NCBI GenBank assembly: GCA_012862575.1
Contig: BLSF01000104.1
Location: 1-64,000 of the forward strand
Source: Parietichytrium sp. I65-24A
Lineage: Eukaryota; Sar; Bigyra; Thraustochytrida; Thraustochytriidae
DNA: 64,000 nucleotides
Direction: 5' to 3'
Shown: positions 30,956-41,380 of the stretch, piece by piece
Layout: every line of letters starts with the position of its first letter
How positions within the stretch are numbered: the first letter of the stretch is position 1
The notes under the pieces: model-generated
What the model was told of the DNA's origin: nothing
Seen by the model: only the letters and a program-made list of their open reading frames with translations
Databases searched by the model: none
Program-made: the position numbers and the translations under genes

Positions 30956-32415
30956 TTCCCTCACCGCTGCGACCTGCAGTCGCACAGCCGCACAATCTCG
31001 CCAACGCCAACGCCAACGCCAAATCACCCAGCGCTAGTCTCTTGTCTCTCGCGCTGCCTCTCGATGCTCACTTTGCTCGCAGTGCTGAGCCTTCCAAAAT
31101 ACAAGCACGGCTGCGACCTCGTTGTGCACTGCCCGCCCACCGCGCAATTCGCTCTCCACGCAGCCAGCGTCTATTGCGTGAGCCTCCTGTCCCAGATGCC
31201 CCAGATGCCGACGAGTCCGTGAAGTCCGTGGAGTCTGAGGAGTCTGAGGAGCGGAGACAAAGGAAGGATGGATGGAAGGAAGGAGGGAAGGAATGCTAGG
31301 CGATATGGTCGTTGGTAGTCTGCCGGGGCGGAGTCCTAGACGTCGCACGTGTCTTCTTCGCGGCTGTTTCACCGTGGGAGAACGCTAGTTCGTTTTATGA
31401 GCTGCTCGGGGTAAACTACACTTGTGTGTAGCTTAGGCTTCGCCGTCCGTGTTTCAATGATCGATGGCGTCTTGCTGCTTGGGCTGTGGCGGCGATTTGG
31501 AACGTCTTCGAACTTGGAAGCGAGATGTGTTCTCTCTCCCAGTCTTCGCTCTCTGCTCGTCTCGTCTCGACTACGACTTATCAGTCCGTCTGTCAGTCCA
31601 TCCATCGATCTATCGAGCTATCGAGCTATCCAAACGTTTTTGCGTTTCCATCTTTTGAGCAGCTGCCAATCATTCTCTGCTGTTGCCAATGCGCAACTAT
31701 CGAAAAAAGACAGTTTCATTGCGGGACACTGTTTGTAATAAGTCGAGAACTGCCGTCGTTTATTCACTTTTCGCCTTTCAATTTCCATCGCATCGACTTT
31801 TATCTTTCAGCTCTTCATCCTGGTATCAAGCCAAATCGCACGATTAGTCAATTTACACTTTACAATTTACAATTTTACTTATCTTTTGTTCCTTTCTTCT
31901 CCGAAGCAATTTTTTGACATTCCATTCTACAAATGTTCAAAAAATTACCGTTGCTCCCCTGCTAGTACCAAGCACTAAGCGTCTCTACTAACCACGCCAC
32001 AGGCCAGCAACGGATCAATTCCCCGCGAAATTCGCACACACATGTCCCCGCGCCTTTCGCGAGCGGTGAGCTCAGCCAAGCTTGCGGTATGAGTATCATG
32101 CGTCTAGCTTTTGTACTAAGCGAGCTAGTAGCGGTGAAAGTGCGAGAGAACGGGGAGCTTTGCTGACACTTGTGAATTATTGGCCTCGTTGCATTGACTG
32201 TGTGAATCAAATCATTGAGATCATTGAGAATGATACTAATTTTAGCTTGGAAGATGTGGAAAAACAAACTCAAGTGGAGTAACACATAGTAACACACTCG
32301 TTCGTGACCTATTGTCACGAAGGAATGGGATCGCTGGTGAACTGATAGTGGACCGGACGATCGAAGAGGCAGCGCATTAGGAGCTGTCACTTTGCAAACA
32401 GGAGCAGAGCAGCAG
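30956..32415. other. Divergent intergenic region
   Basis: It separates the PH-domain gene (-) from glycerate kinase (+), so it probably carries two promoters. A CGCCAA hexamer run lies at about 30999-31025, and GGAA-rich repeats at 31258-31295. Bases 31730-31960 are AT-rich. No gene is seen. Confidence 0.5.
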
Positions 32416-33825
32416 ATGGAGACGTCGCTGGCAAACGCTCGCAGCATCTTCAGCGCGGCAGTGCAGGGGGCAGACCCCATTAAGGGCATACATCACGCCT
32501 TGCGGCCTGGGTCCAGGTTTCGCGCGCAGCTGGAGGATGGAAGGTTCAAGAAGGTGGTGCTGACCGGCGCGGGAAAGGCGAGCGCACAGATGGCGCAAGC
32601 AGCGCTGAAAGTGGTGCAGGAATCGAGGTTGGCCGCCGAGGTGGTTGGACACGTGCTCACGAAACACGGCCACGCTTCGACGTCCACGAAGGAGGCGCTG
32701 GCGACTTGGAATGTAGCAGTGTCAGAAGCAGGGCACCCGTTGCCGGACGACCACGGCGTGTCCGCAACGAGAAAGCTGCTCGAGCTTGCAGACGATCTAG
32801 CGTCAGAGGACACGCTGGTGTTGAATTTTGTGTCTGGTGGAGGTTCTGCGTTGACCTCCCTACCTGCGCCAGGGCTCTCTCTGGGCGATGTGCAGGCTAC
32901 CATTTCTTTACTCCTCTCGTGCGGTGCGACAATCGATGAGCTGAACACTGTTCGCAGGCATTTGACTGTCTTTCAGGGAGGCCGCTTTGCTGCGAGATTC
33001 TCACCAGCCACTGTGCTGTCCCTCGTTCTCTCGGATGTGGTGTCGGACCCGCTACACGTGATTGCCGGTGGCCCCACCGCTGCGGACCCCACTACCTTTG
33101 AAGATTGCGAGGCGGTTCTGCGCGACAAATCTTACAATATCTTCTCCAAGCTCCCGGCCGCCGTATCCAACTTTCTCCGGAGCCCAGAGCTGGAAAGTTT
33201 TGAGTCCGTCAAACCTGGTGATGCAAAGCTGTGTAACGTACACAATGAAATCATCTCCAGCAACTCTGTGGCACTTGAGGCGGCCTCCAGAGAGGCCGAG
33301 AAACTCGGATACCGTCCAATCATACTCACCAACGCGCTTAAGGGAGAGGCCAAAGAAGTTGCTAAAGTAGTTTGCGCGATCGCGAGAAGCGCTGGCTCCC
33401 CGGCAGGACTCGCAAAGGAACCCGGCGAACGCATTGCCATCCTTTGCGGAGGAGAGTCCACCGTGACACTCACCGGGAGCCGCGAATCCAGTCTAGGAGG
33501 TAGAAACCAAGAGATGGCTCTAAGCGCAGCCCTCGAACTGGCCGGGCAGGATCGAATCACTTTCTTGGCCGGTGGCACCGACGGCGGCGACGGCCCATGC
33601 GACGCTGCCGGGGCACTAGCGACTGGCCATCTCTGTAAAGAGCGCGCGGACTTCAAGTCAGCCCAAGACTATCTCCACATCCACGACTCGTATCACTTTT
33701 TCCAGTCATCAGAACTGCGGAAAATGCATCACCTGTTCACCGGCCCCACTGGAACAAATGTGATGGACGTGTGTGCTGTTCTCATCGAGCCGGACTCAAC
33801 GTCGGCGTTATCCGCACCATCATAA
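32416..33825 (+). CDS. Glycerate 2-kinase (GLYCTK/MOFRL family)
   Basis: The protein has 469 residues. This family phosphorylates D-glycerate to 2-phosphoglycerate in serine, fructose and photorespiratory glycerate metabolism. The N-terminal domain (DUF4147 type) shows VVLTGAGKASAQMAQAAL, EAGHPLPDDHGVSATRKLLEL, NFVSGGGSALTSLPAPGLSL and ELNTVRRHLTVFQGGRFA. The C-terminal MOFRL domain shows LSGGEST-like CGGESTVTLTG, GGRNQEMALSAAL, FLAGGTDGGDGPCDAAGA and a final FTGPTGTNVMDV with the nucleotide-site residues. Length is normal for the eukaryotic enzyme. The ATG at 32416 starts METSLANAR; there is no strong targeting peptide, so a cytosolic location is the simplest reading. Intronless. Confidence 0.92.
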   Translation: METSLANARSIFSAAVQGADPIKGIHHALRPGSRFRAQLEDGRFKKVVLTGAGKASAQMAQAALKVVQESRLAAEVVGHVLTKHGHASTSTKEALATWNVAVSEAGHPLPDDHGVSATRKLLELADDLASEDTLVLNFVSGGGSALTSLPAPGLSLGDVQATISLLLSCGATIDELNTVRRHLTVFQGGRFAARFSPATVLSLVLSDVVSDPLHVIAGGPTAADPTTFEDCEAVLRDKSYNIFSKLPAAVSNFLRSPELESFESVKPGDAKLCNVHNEIISSNSVALEAASREAEKLGYRPIILTNALKGEAKEVAKVVCAIARSAGSPAGLAKEPGERIAILCGGESTVTLTGSRESSLGGRNQEMALSAALELAGQDRITFLAGGTDGGDGPCDAAGALATGHLCKERADFKSAQDYLHIHDSYHFFQSSELRKMHHLFTGPTGTNVMDVCAVLIEPDSTSALSAPS

Positions 33826-35180
33826 GATTTTCACATGGCAATACTGCGGTACGGTGCGGGACGGGCGGAACGGCTTTACCTCGTTTTAGTCATAGTGTTT
33901 TGGACCGCATGATCACTAGCTAGTCGACGCCATCCAACTTGTAATGGTGGTGGTCACCAAGCTCACCATGGTGATCCATGGTGGTGTCGAAATCTTACCG
34001 TGCATACCGTGCATCCCGGATGAGCGATGAGAGAGCAGGTACACACTGCTCTCCGCTTTCCTTGCTACTAGCCACGAGTTTCTTTCTTTCTATCTGTCTG
34101 TCTGGCTGGCTGGAGGAGGAAGCGAGCAAGTCACACACGCACGCCTCTTGATGAAAACGAATGTTCATCGAAGCAATCGAATGAAGGTAGAAAGTTCGTC
34201 GAAAACGCCTCCTCTTGTCAAGAATCGTTGATTGATCAAGAGCATGGCAACAACGTGTGCTGCTCGCAGACTTGTTAGAATGAAGAATCTCTGCATCAAA
34301 ATCACAAAACTCAGAATGCAGACTTGACTGTCAGCATTCGCATTTGCACAAGGCAACTATCCATCGCAATTTGGCGCAAAGCGATGTCCCTCCAACCACT
34401 TGGAAAACAAGGCTCGGCACACTCCGCAAAGCCCCACATTCGCAGCACATTGTTATTGGAATAGTACTCGAGTACCGGTAATGTCACGAGTAGAAGCAAA
34501 ACCCTTCACCGTCATCTTTCAACTGATCTCAACTTGATTGACTCAACATTCAAACTTTGATTGCTGTGAACAAAGCCCACCAAATCAAACAAGGTCAACG
34601 TCGCCATGACTTCCAAGACTGTACTCGTACTCGCTGTCAATACCGGTACGTACATTCACATCATGATGATCATGATTCGCTTTTGCACAACTTCAACCAC
34701 AGTCTCATCGACAGACTCGACAGACAGAGTTTCCTCCACCACACAGGCTGACCTGGCTACGCGTTTAGGATAGTAAACACTATTACAGTGCGAGAACGTC
34801 CTAGTATTCCTCTTCTATTGAAAGCATAGAGAAAGACAGACGAACAGAAAAAGACAGACGGGGTTTGTTAGTCTGCAGATAGCTTTCATGAGAAATGTAA
34901 GAGGTCGAGAGAGAGAAGGTTCGCAGCACAGAGTACCAAAGAGACATAGTCAGGCAGACAAGTTCGATAGATAGATACATAGACAGACAGACAGACAGAC
35001 ATAGACAGACAACCAAGTTGAACGTTTGAGTGTGACAGCGGCATTGCAGCATTGCTCGACAGAGATCTAACAGCGAAGAAGAGGAGGCCAAGCGCGTAAG
35101 CTCGATCGTTGCATCGTGGAAAGGTTGACTCGTTGCATTTGCAAGTTGGCGGACGCTTGGACCGTGTTTGGTTAGGAAAG
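33826..35180. other. Intergenic region upstream of aspartate-semialdehyde dehydrogenase
   Basis: No gene is seen. There are TTTC/CTGT units (about 34080-34110), two CCGGTA sites (34476, 34643), and GATA/CAGA tetranucleotides (about 34967-35010) in the probable promoter. Confidence 0.5.
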
Positions 35181-36278
35181 ATGATGTTTCAGAGTGCGGC
35201 ACAACAGCTACGCGTGGCAGGCTCGCGGCAGCTGAGCGCAGCTGCGAAGCGCAAACCGGTGGTGGCCATCGCAGGGTCCACGGGAGCCGTGGGCGTGGAG
35301 CTTCTGGAGTTGATGAAAGAGCGCGGGTTCCCGTATGCGGACCTGAAGCTTCTCGCCTCCAAGCGCTCGGCCGGCAAGACCGAGGAGTTCATGGGCAAGA
35401 CGTACACGGTGGAGGAGCTCACCAAGGACTCGTTCAAAGGAGTGGACATTGCGTTCTTCAGCGCAGGAGGCGGTCGCTCCAAGGAGTTTGCACCTGCCGC
35501 CGCTTCTGCAGGCGCCGTGGTGATCGATAACTCGTCTGCGTACCGCATGGACCCTGATGTGCCGCTAGTGGTGCCGGAGGTGAACCCTGAGGCGGCGATG
35601 AAGCGGCCAAAGGGCATCATTGCCAACCCAAACTGCTCCACCATCATCATGAACATGGTGGTGTGGCCAATCGTTCAGAAGGTCGGCGTGGAGCGCGTAG
35701 TGGTCTCCACCTACCAAGCTGCAAGCGGTGCTGGAGCTGCTGCCATGGCCGAGCTCGAGCAGCAGGCCAAGGACTGGGTCGAGAAGAAGCCTCTCACACA
35801 AGAGATCTTTGGCCGCCAGTACATGTTCAACCTCTTTTCCCACAACTCTGGCATCGACCAGAGCACTGGCTACAATGAAGAGGAGACCAAGATGATTAAG
35901 GAGACCAAAAAGATCTTTAGCGACCCTAACATCAAGGTCACCGCAACGTGCGTCCGTGTGCCAGTCTTGCGCGCGCACTGCGAGTCCATCAACTTGACCC
36001 TCAAGAAGCCACTCACCGCTGAGGAGGCCCGCGAGATCCTCTCCAAGGCACCTGGCGTAACTGTTCAGGACGACCGCGCCAAGAACAAGCACCCAGAGCC
36101 ACTTGACGTTAGTGGAAAGGACGACTGCTATGTTGGCCGCATCAGACAGGACCCATCCCAGGACGGCAACAAGGGCTTGGACCTGTTTGTAGCAGGGGAC
36201 CAGATCCGCAAGGGTGCTGCTCTCAATGCTATCCAAATCGCCGAACTCCTGCTCGAGCGCGGCGAAGTTTGCAAGTAA
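35181..36278 (+). CDS. Aspartate-semialdehyde dehydrogenase
   Basis: The protein has 365 residues. It reduces aspartyl phosphate to aspartate semialdehyde with NADPH, the branch-point step toward threonine, methionine and lysine. Visible are the nucleotide loop IAGSTGAVG (30-38), SAGGGRSKEF, DNSSAYRMDPDVPLVVPEVN, the catalytic cysteine in ANPNCST (C152), STYQAASGAG (176-185) and the RVPVLRAHCE segment with the base H266. The first 25 residues (MMFQSAAQQLRVAGSRQLSAAAKRK) are basic, amphipathic and free of acids. They end in an RQLS-type cleavage context, so a mitochondrial targeting peptide is likely. No plastid bipartite signal is present. The ATG at 35181 was chosen; a second Met follows at once. 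The C-terminus ends AELLLERGEVCK. Intronless. Confidence 0.93.
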   Translation: MMFQSAAQQLRVAGSRQLSAAAKRKPVVAIAGSTGAVGVELLELMKERGFPYADLKLLASKRSAGKTEEFMGKTYTVEELTKDSFKGVDIAFFSAGGGRSKEFAPAAASAGAVVIDNSSAYRMDPDVPLVVPEVNPEAAMKRPKGIIANPNCSTIIMNMVVWPIVQKVGVERVVVSTYQAASGAGAAAMAELEQQAKDWVEKKPLTQEIFGRQYMFNLFSHNSGIDQSTGYNEEETKMIKETKKIFSDPNIKVTATCVRVPVLRAHCESINLTLKKPLTAEEAREILSKAPGVTVQDDRAKNKHPEPLDVSGKDDCYVGRIRQDPSQDGNKGLDLFVAGDQIRKGAALNAIQIAELLLERGEVCK

Positions 36279-36750
36279 ATTACAAATTTCCTCCCCTCCT
36301 TCGCGATGGTTTCATTCTATTTCTGGCGCTTTGTACAACGTATCTCGAAATGTAAAACAAACGAATCGCACAAACCCACTTTTTTTCCTAAAGTTATTTT
36401 TTGTTTTACTGTTAACGAATATCTTTCACTAAGACACAGCATGCTCAAAACTCCTCTCCGCCTTCCTAGCTTCCAAGCTTCTCAGAACCGCAGTCTCTTG
36501 TTTCTCCCCCACATGTTGGTTCGAGAAAAATCATTCATTCCCCAGTTTGCAAGTCAGAAACGAAAAGTTGGAAGAAATAAACCTGATACCGCCCAAATCG
36601 CGGACGTGAAAATCCGAATCTTGAGACAAATGTTCACCCAATAAAACGACTAATTCGTTGAGTTGGAAAAACAGATTTCTATCCTTGACTATCACTTTCT
36701 ATTCGTTCTTCCACGCCCGGCTCGGCTACAGCACTAACGAGGAGGTCGCA
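36279..36750. other. Convergent intergenic region
   Basis: The 3' flanks of aspartate-semialdehyde dehydrogenase (+) and mitochondrial EF-G2 (-). It is AT-rich with no gene. Confidence 0.55.
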
Positions 36751-39312
36751 TCAACGCTGCGCGAGCACCCGCGTCAATACCTCAGAAGGGACCGGCACAA
36801 AGCCGTCTACATTGATGGTAAAGTTGGCCTCTCCAGCCGTCATCGACCGCAGCGCGGTCGAATAACCAAGAATGCCTTCCAAAGGCACAGTCGCAATAAT
36901 TGTAGATCGCGTCTGCGCGCCATCAAAAATGTTGGGCTCCGCTACAACATTCTCAACCAACCCTCGGCGAACATTCGTCAACTCTCCGATCACGGCACCA
37001 ATGCTTCCGTCAGGGCAACTAACGTGAATCATGGCCTTCGGTTCTAACAGTGTTGGCACAACGCCTGGATCGCGGAGGATATTCTTAACAGCAATCGAGC
37101 CAGCAGCGCGCAAAAGCTCGGGTGACGCAGTACTTGCGGCCGAGCTATCGTCCTCCAAAATTTCGATTTCGATGCCCTGCACGGGGTATCCGAGGACCGC
37201 ACCACGCTGGAAGGCGTCCAGGATGCCCATCTTTAAAGCCTTTGATTGATCGTCTCTGAGCTCCCAGGTAGCGTCCCCGTCATTCGTTTGAAACCTAAGG
37301 TGTGCCTTCTTTCCTTTGGACTTGTTGTGCGACAATTTCCCACTAGTGTTTTGGCCGGTCGAAGCGACGTCGTTCACGATCGACGCCGGAGCGTTGACTC
37401 CGTCCCTGTGCGGAGACACGCGCAGCGAGACCTTTGCGCTGTTTCCGCCAAGTTTGGACGCGTCGCCATCGGTGTCGGCCGTGGACTCCAGAGGGTTGAC
37501 ATTTCCGCCAATGGCAAAGGTTCCGGAAGCAATGGACTTGCCCAACAAGGTCTCGCGGTAGGCCACGCGAACCCGGCTAAATTGGCAATCAACCCGAAAT
37601 GTGCGCTGGAGCTTGTCCAGCGCAATGTCGAGGTGAAGCTCCCCCATCCCGGATAGGAGCAGCTGGCCGGTCTCTTCGTCTTGCACAAAGGTGAGGCTGG
37701 GGTCATCCCTGACCATGATCTTCATGGCTTCCAGGAGCTTTTCTTCCTCGGTGGGGGAGTCCACCTCGATGCTCGCGGTGAAGACCGGCTTGGGAATGGT
37801 GACGCCGCGCAGTGGCTGCTGTTCAGGGTCGCTCGAAATGGTATCCCCGGTGCGTATGTCCTTAGCGCCGACGATGATGCCGATGTCCCCGGTTTCGAGC
37901 GAGGAGAGCTGGTCGTACTCGTTGGCGTAGGCGCGAAGGAGCATGTTGACGCGCTCCTTAGGGACCTGCCCCTTGCGAAGGAGGCGGTCTTGGCGCTGCT
38001 GCTGCTGCATGGTGACGTTGTGAAGCATCTCTTTGACCTGGAGCGTGCCCGAGTACACGCGCACGAATACGAGCGGGCCGCGGTTGGGGTCGTTCTGGAC
38101 CTTGAACGCTAGCGCGGTGGTTCCTCTCAGCTCGGGCACCTGGTCGAGCAGGTCACTCTGCCGCTCGCCCGCCACAAGCAGTGTCATCTCCTCCTGCTCG
38201 GCGTTGCGCTCGGCCTCCAGCGCAGCTTTCCTCATTTTGACGAGGCTGTCGATAGCCTCCGTGGGGTCAGGCAGGTAGTCCACGATGGCGTCCAGCAGCA
38301 GCTGCACCCCGGTGCTCTTGAGCGCAGAGCCGCAGAGCACGGGCACGGCCTTGGTGGCGTGCTGGTTGATGGTGGCCCTGCGCATGGCGCTCTTGAACGC
38401 GAGCGGGGGCAGCGTCTCTAGCGTGAGCGGCCCGTCGGCTGCGAGGTCCATGGCCTCGAGAAACTCGTCCGCAAACTGCGGGTCCACGTCTGCCACGGCC
38501 TCGGCAAGCGCCTCGCGTGCGCGCCAGCATTCCGGTAGCATGTCTTGCGGCACTTGGCGTTCGTCAAAGTCGCGCGCTTGCTTGGCCCGCGACCACACCA
38601 TCAGCCGCATGCGGACCACATCCACCACGCCGCAGAACGCGGGGCGGCCGTCCGCGTCGCGCTCAAAGTACGGCACGTGCAGCACCATGGGCTTGGCGCC
38701 GAACCTGGCCGCCACCATGTCCACCGTCCGCGTCAAATCCGCTCCGTCGCGGTCCATCTTGTTCACCCACGCCAGCCGCGGCACGCCGTACCGCGCCGCC
38801 TGCCGCCACACGGTCTCGCTCTGCGCCTGCACGCCGGCCACCGCGTCGAACAGCGCCACGCACCCGTCCAATGCGCGAACTGCGCGTTCCACTTCCACCG
38901 TGAAGTCCACGTGTCCCGGCGTGTCCACCAGGTTCAGCCGCGCGCCGTTCCACCTCAGCGACGTGGCCGCGCTGTTGATCGTGATGCCGCGCTCGCGCTC
39001 CTGCTCCAAGAAGTCCATCGCCGTGTTGCCATCGTGCACTTCGCCCACGCTGCCCAGCTCCCCCGACAGGAACAGCATCCGCTCCGTCACCGTCGTCTTG
39101 CCCGCGTCGATGTGCGCCAGCACCCCGAGATTGCGGACTGTCCCATGCGTCCCATGCGTCCCATCAGTCCCATCAGTCCCAGCAGTCCCAGTGTGTCCGC
39201 TCAAGTGGCGGGCGCGGACCTGCGCCGGCAGGTGTGGGTGTGGGGATGGCCGTGGCCATGGCCAATTCCGCGCAGCTTGGAAGCTGGCACGCACTCGCGC
39301 GACTGCCCGCAT
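36751..39312 (-). CDS. GFM2: Mitochondrial elongation factor G2 (ribosome recycling GTPase)
   Basis: The protein has 853 residues. EF-G2mt splits mitochondrial ribosomes together with the recycling factor and does not drive elongation. The first 60 residues are an arginine-rich, acid-poor targeting peptide with a 9-bp-repeat-encoded tract (GTDGTDGTHGTHGT). GTPase motifs are AHIDAGKT (66-73), RERGITINSAA, DTPGH and NKMD, then VPVLCGSALKSTGVQ. The choice of EF-G2 over EF-G1 rests on VHDGNTAMDFLEQERERGI and on DVVRMRLMVWSRAK-like spacing. Domain IV contains an insertion of roughly 40-60 residues (STADTDGDASKLGGN through HNKSKGKKAH), where the human protein is shorter. The C-terminal domain shows LLEPKAMIHVSCPDGSIGAVIGEL and LEGILGYSTALRSMT. 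It starts at the first ATG of the frame and is uninterrupted. Confidence 0.9.
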   Translation of the reverse strand: MRAVARVRASFQAARNWPWPRPSPHPHLPAQVRARHLSGHTGTAGTDGTDGTHGTHGTVRNLGVLAHIDAGKTTVTERMLFLSGELGSVGEVHDGNTAMDFLEQERERGITINSAATSLRWNGARLNLVDTPGHVDFTVEVERAVRALDGCVALFDAVAGVQAQSETVWRQAARYGVPRLAWVNKMDRDGADLTRTVDMVAARFGAKPMVLHVPYFERDADGRPAFCGVVDVVRMRLMVWSRAKQARDFDERQVPQDMLPECWRAREALAEAVADVDPQFADEFLEAMDLAADGPLTLETLPPLAFKSAMRRATINQHATKAVPVLCGSALKSTGVQLLLDAIVDYLPDPTEAIDSLVKMRKAALEAERNAEQEEMTLLVAGERQSDLLDQVPELRGTTALAFKVQNDPNRGPLVFVRVYSGTLQVKEMLHNVTMQQQQRQDRLLRKGQVPKERVNMLLRAYANEYDQLSSLETGDIGIIVGAKDIRTGDTISSDPEQQPLRGVTIPKPVFTASIEVDSPTEEEKLLEAMKIMVRDDPSLTFVQDEETGQLLLSGMGELHLDIALDKLQRTFRVDCQFSRVRVAYRETLLGKSIASGTFAIGGNVNPLESTADTDGDASKLGGNSAKVSLRVSPHRDGVNAPASIVNDVASTGQNTSGKLSHNKSKGKKAHLRFQTNDGDATWELRDDQSKALKMGILDAFQRGAVLGYPVQGIEIEILEDDSSAASTASPELLRAAGSIAVKNILRDPGVVPTLLEPKAMIHVSCPDGSIGAVIGELTNVRRGLVENVVAEPNIFDGAQTRSTIIATVPLEGILGYSTALRSMTAGEANFTINVDGFVPVPSEVLTRVLAQR

Positions 39313-41380
39313 GCTTGGCGCGAGGACTTGCCCGGTGACCTGTGGGAGCTACGCCCACTGGTACCGTACTCGAGGACACCCTGCGCGTACGCCACTGCTC
39401 CACTGCTCCACTCTCGCCTGCTTCCTTTTCCCCCGGAGCGACTGCTAGTGTATATGGTAGAAGGGCGGTAGGAGGGCGGGAGGTGTGTTTGGGTGGCTTG
39501 CAACTTTGTTGATTGAAATGGAAAGGAGGTCTGTGGTGTCTGTGAATTGGACGGGAGATATCGCTCTGGTGAGCCCACAAGAGACTCATGAAGACAATAA
39601 GAGACGGTGAAGGACCGAGAGAGACACGAAGAGACCCGGAATAAAACGAAAAGGCCCGAAATAGACACAAAGAGGCTCGAAATACACGAAAAGAGACCTA
39701 AGCAGATTTGAACTGATCCGAAAATGACCCAAAGAGACTCATCAAGACCCAAAGAGACGTTGAAGGACCGAGAGAGATTCAAAGTGTCCCAGAATAAAAC
39801 GAAAAGGCCCGAAATAGACACAAAGAGGCTCGAAATACACGCAGAGAGACCCAAGCAGACTTGAAGTGATCCGAAAATGACCCAAAGAGACTCAAAGAGA
39901 CTCATAAAGACCCAATGAGACTCAATCAAAGAGACTTATAAAGACTCAAAGAGAACCGAGAGACTTCATGAGACCCGAAAGAGACCGCACGAGAATCAAG
40001 GAGACTCAGAGACTTGTTGAGACTCTCGTAGAAACCCGAGAGACCGACGAGTGAATGGGCCAGCGAGAGGCAGAACGGTCTGATGTGGGCAAGGTCGAGG
40101 ATCCGTGGAGGATTTGATCTCTCTCGGCCATCGACATCAGCGTCGGCGTCGGCGTCGGCGTCAGCGTCAGCCAAAATGTTGGAGGCGAGTCTGTTGTGCT
40201 TGAAAAACTGATTACGAAGGAGGCAACACCAGGCTCCGGAGTGAAGAACCACCTCGGAGGCGAATGAGTGCAGGCTGAACAGCCGACATCGAGCAGAGAA
40301 GGGGCGTGCAAACCGCGTTCCCTTTCCCCCGCTTTCGAAAGCGAGGGGTTGGCTGGCTGACGACTCTCACGATTGTTTTCGACAAAAAGAGAGGACCTAA
40401 AACCAAGTCAATCAATATTGATCATGCTCTTCTTCGAAGCTCCCCGCGGAAACAGGCCACAGAGCTCCATGGCCCATGCAATAGCGTCGACATTCCCTCT
40501 CTCTCGAACACAGCCCGCCCACTTTGGCACAAGGCCAACATCTTCGAACGCCGTTTCCAACTAACAACACTAACTATCATAGTGTTCAAGAGTGCGTCGC
40601 TAGTGTGAACTATGATCACCAGTAACTTTACTTAACGACTCATAGCTGCATTGCCTAACGCCACGATTCAAAAATAATTCAAATTTCAAAAGCTTGATTG
40701 AGACTGGGTGTGAAGATTTATTTAAAAAGCTGGAATGGAAGAAAGAAAAGATAAAAATGCGAAGAAGAAAACAACAGAGTGTTAAACTGAAAATGCGGAA
40801 ATTAAACCACACAACCCACGAACGATTGAATGAATGACTGAATGACTGAGTAAATGAATGAATGAATGAATGAAAATGCGCGGCAATCATCAACGGCGCA
40901 ACCAACCTGCCTCTGGCCTCTCTGGCCCAACACACCCAACAGACCCAACGCTTCCTTCGTTCACCTGTAAGTAGTACTCACTGTCAGCACTGACTGACTC
41001 TGCTTGCCTGCAACTCGCACTGTGACATAGTGACATAGTGACTTGCTCACTTATCGACATAGTGCCTTATTGACATTGCGAGAAGGTACTCGAGCACAGA
41101 CTTTCTTCAACTTCGTGCAGTCCCACAACCGACACAGAGACACAGCATCACAGCAACAGACACAACGCAGGTGGAGCGTACATGCACAGTGACAGACATC
41201 CAGACTGACTGAGAGACTGACTGAGACTGACAGACAGATACAGAGGAGAGAAGCCTCGAGGTGTCTGTGTGTCTGTGTGTGTGAGTGTGCCCAGTGGGAC
41301 GAGGCGCAGCTGAGAGCGTGGAGAGGTGGGGAGGCGATCGTGGGAAAGTCAATCGTTGACGTTGCCGCCCCGGGAGGAAG
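39313..41380. other. Intergenic region with satellite-like repeat
   Basis: Divergent region between EF-G2 (-) and the stem-loop binding protein (+). It contains the 153-bp tandem repeat (39581-39890 and degenerate material to about 40030), a GTCGGC/GTCAGC hexamer run (40135-40170), GAAT tetranucleotides (about 40850-40872) and CTCACTGTCA at 40977. No gene is seen. The last 300 bases are probably the promoter/5' UTR of the SLBP-like gene. Confidence 0.5.
39581..39890. repeat. 153-bp tandem repeat built from AGAGACTC-type submotifs
   Basis: Units begin with GAGACTCAT at 39581 and 39734, and a third, degenerate one at about 39887. The best conserved part is a roughly 48-base block from AATAAAACGAAAAGGCCCG onward, present in both units almost unchanged. 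The wider tract to about 40030 consists of GACCCNAAAGAGACT pieces. The long minus-strand open frame across it, with its 51-residue repeat, is a by-product of a unit length divisible by three. Confidence 0.85.

Noticed and set aside
38285-39471. Long plus-strand open frames opposite the EF-G2 GTPase domain
   Set aside because: They are antisense to a clearly conserved gene; Ser/Thr/His-rich without domains, kept open by the gene's GC-rich third positions.
39201-39929. 242-codon minus-strand frame with a repeated 51-residue unit
   Set aside because: It is fully explained by the 153-bp tandem repeat whose length is divisible by three; the hydrophobic repeat starts in no meaningful context and overlaps the EF-G2 5' end.
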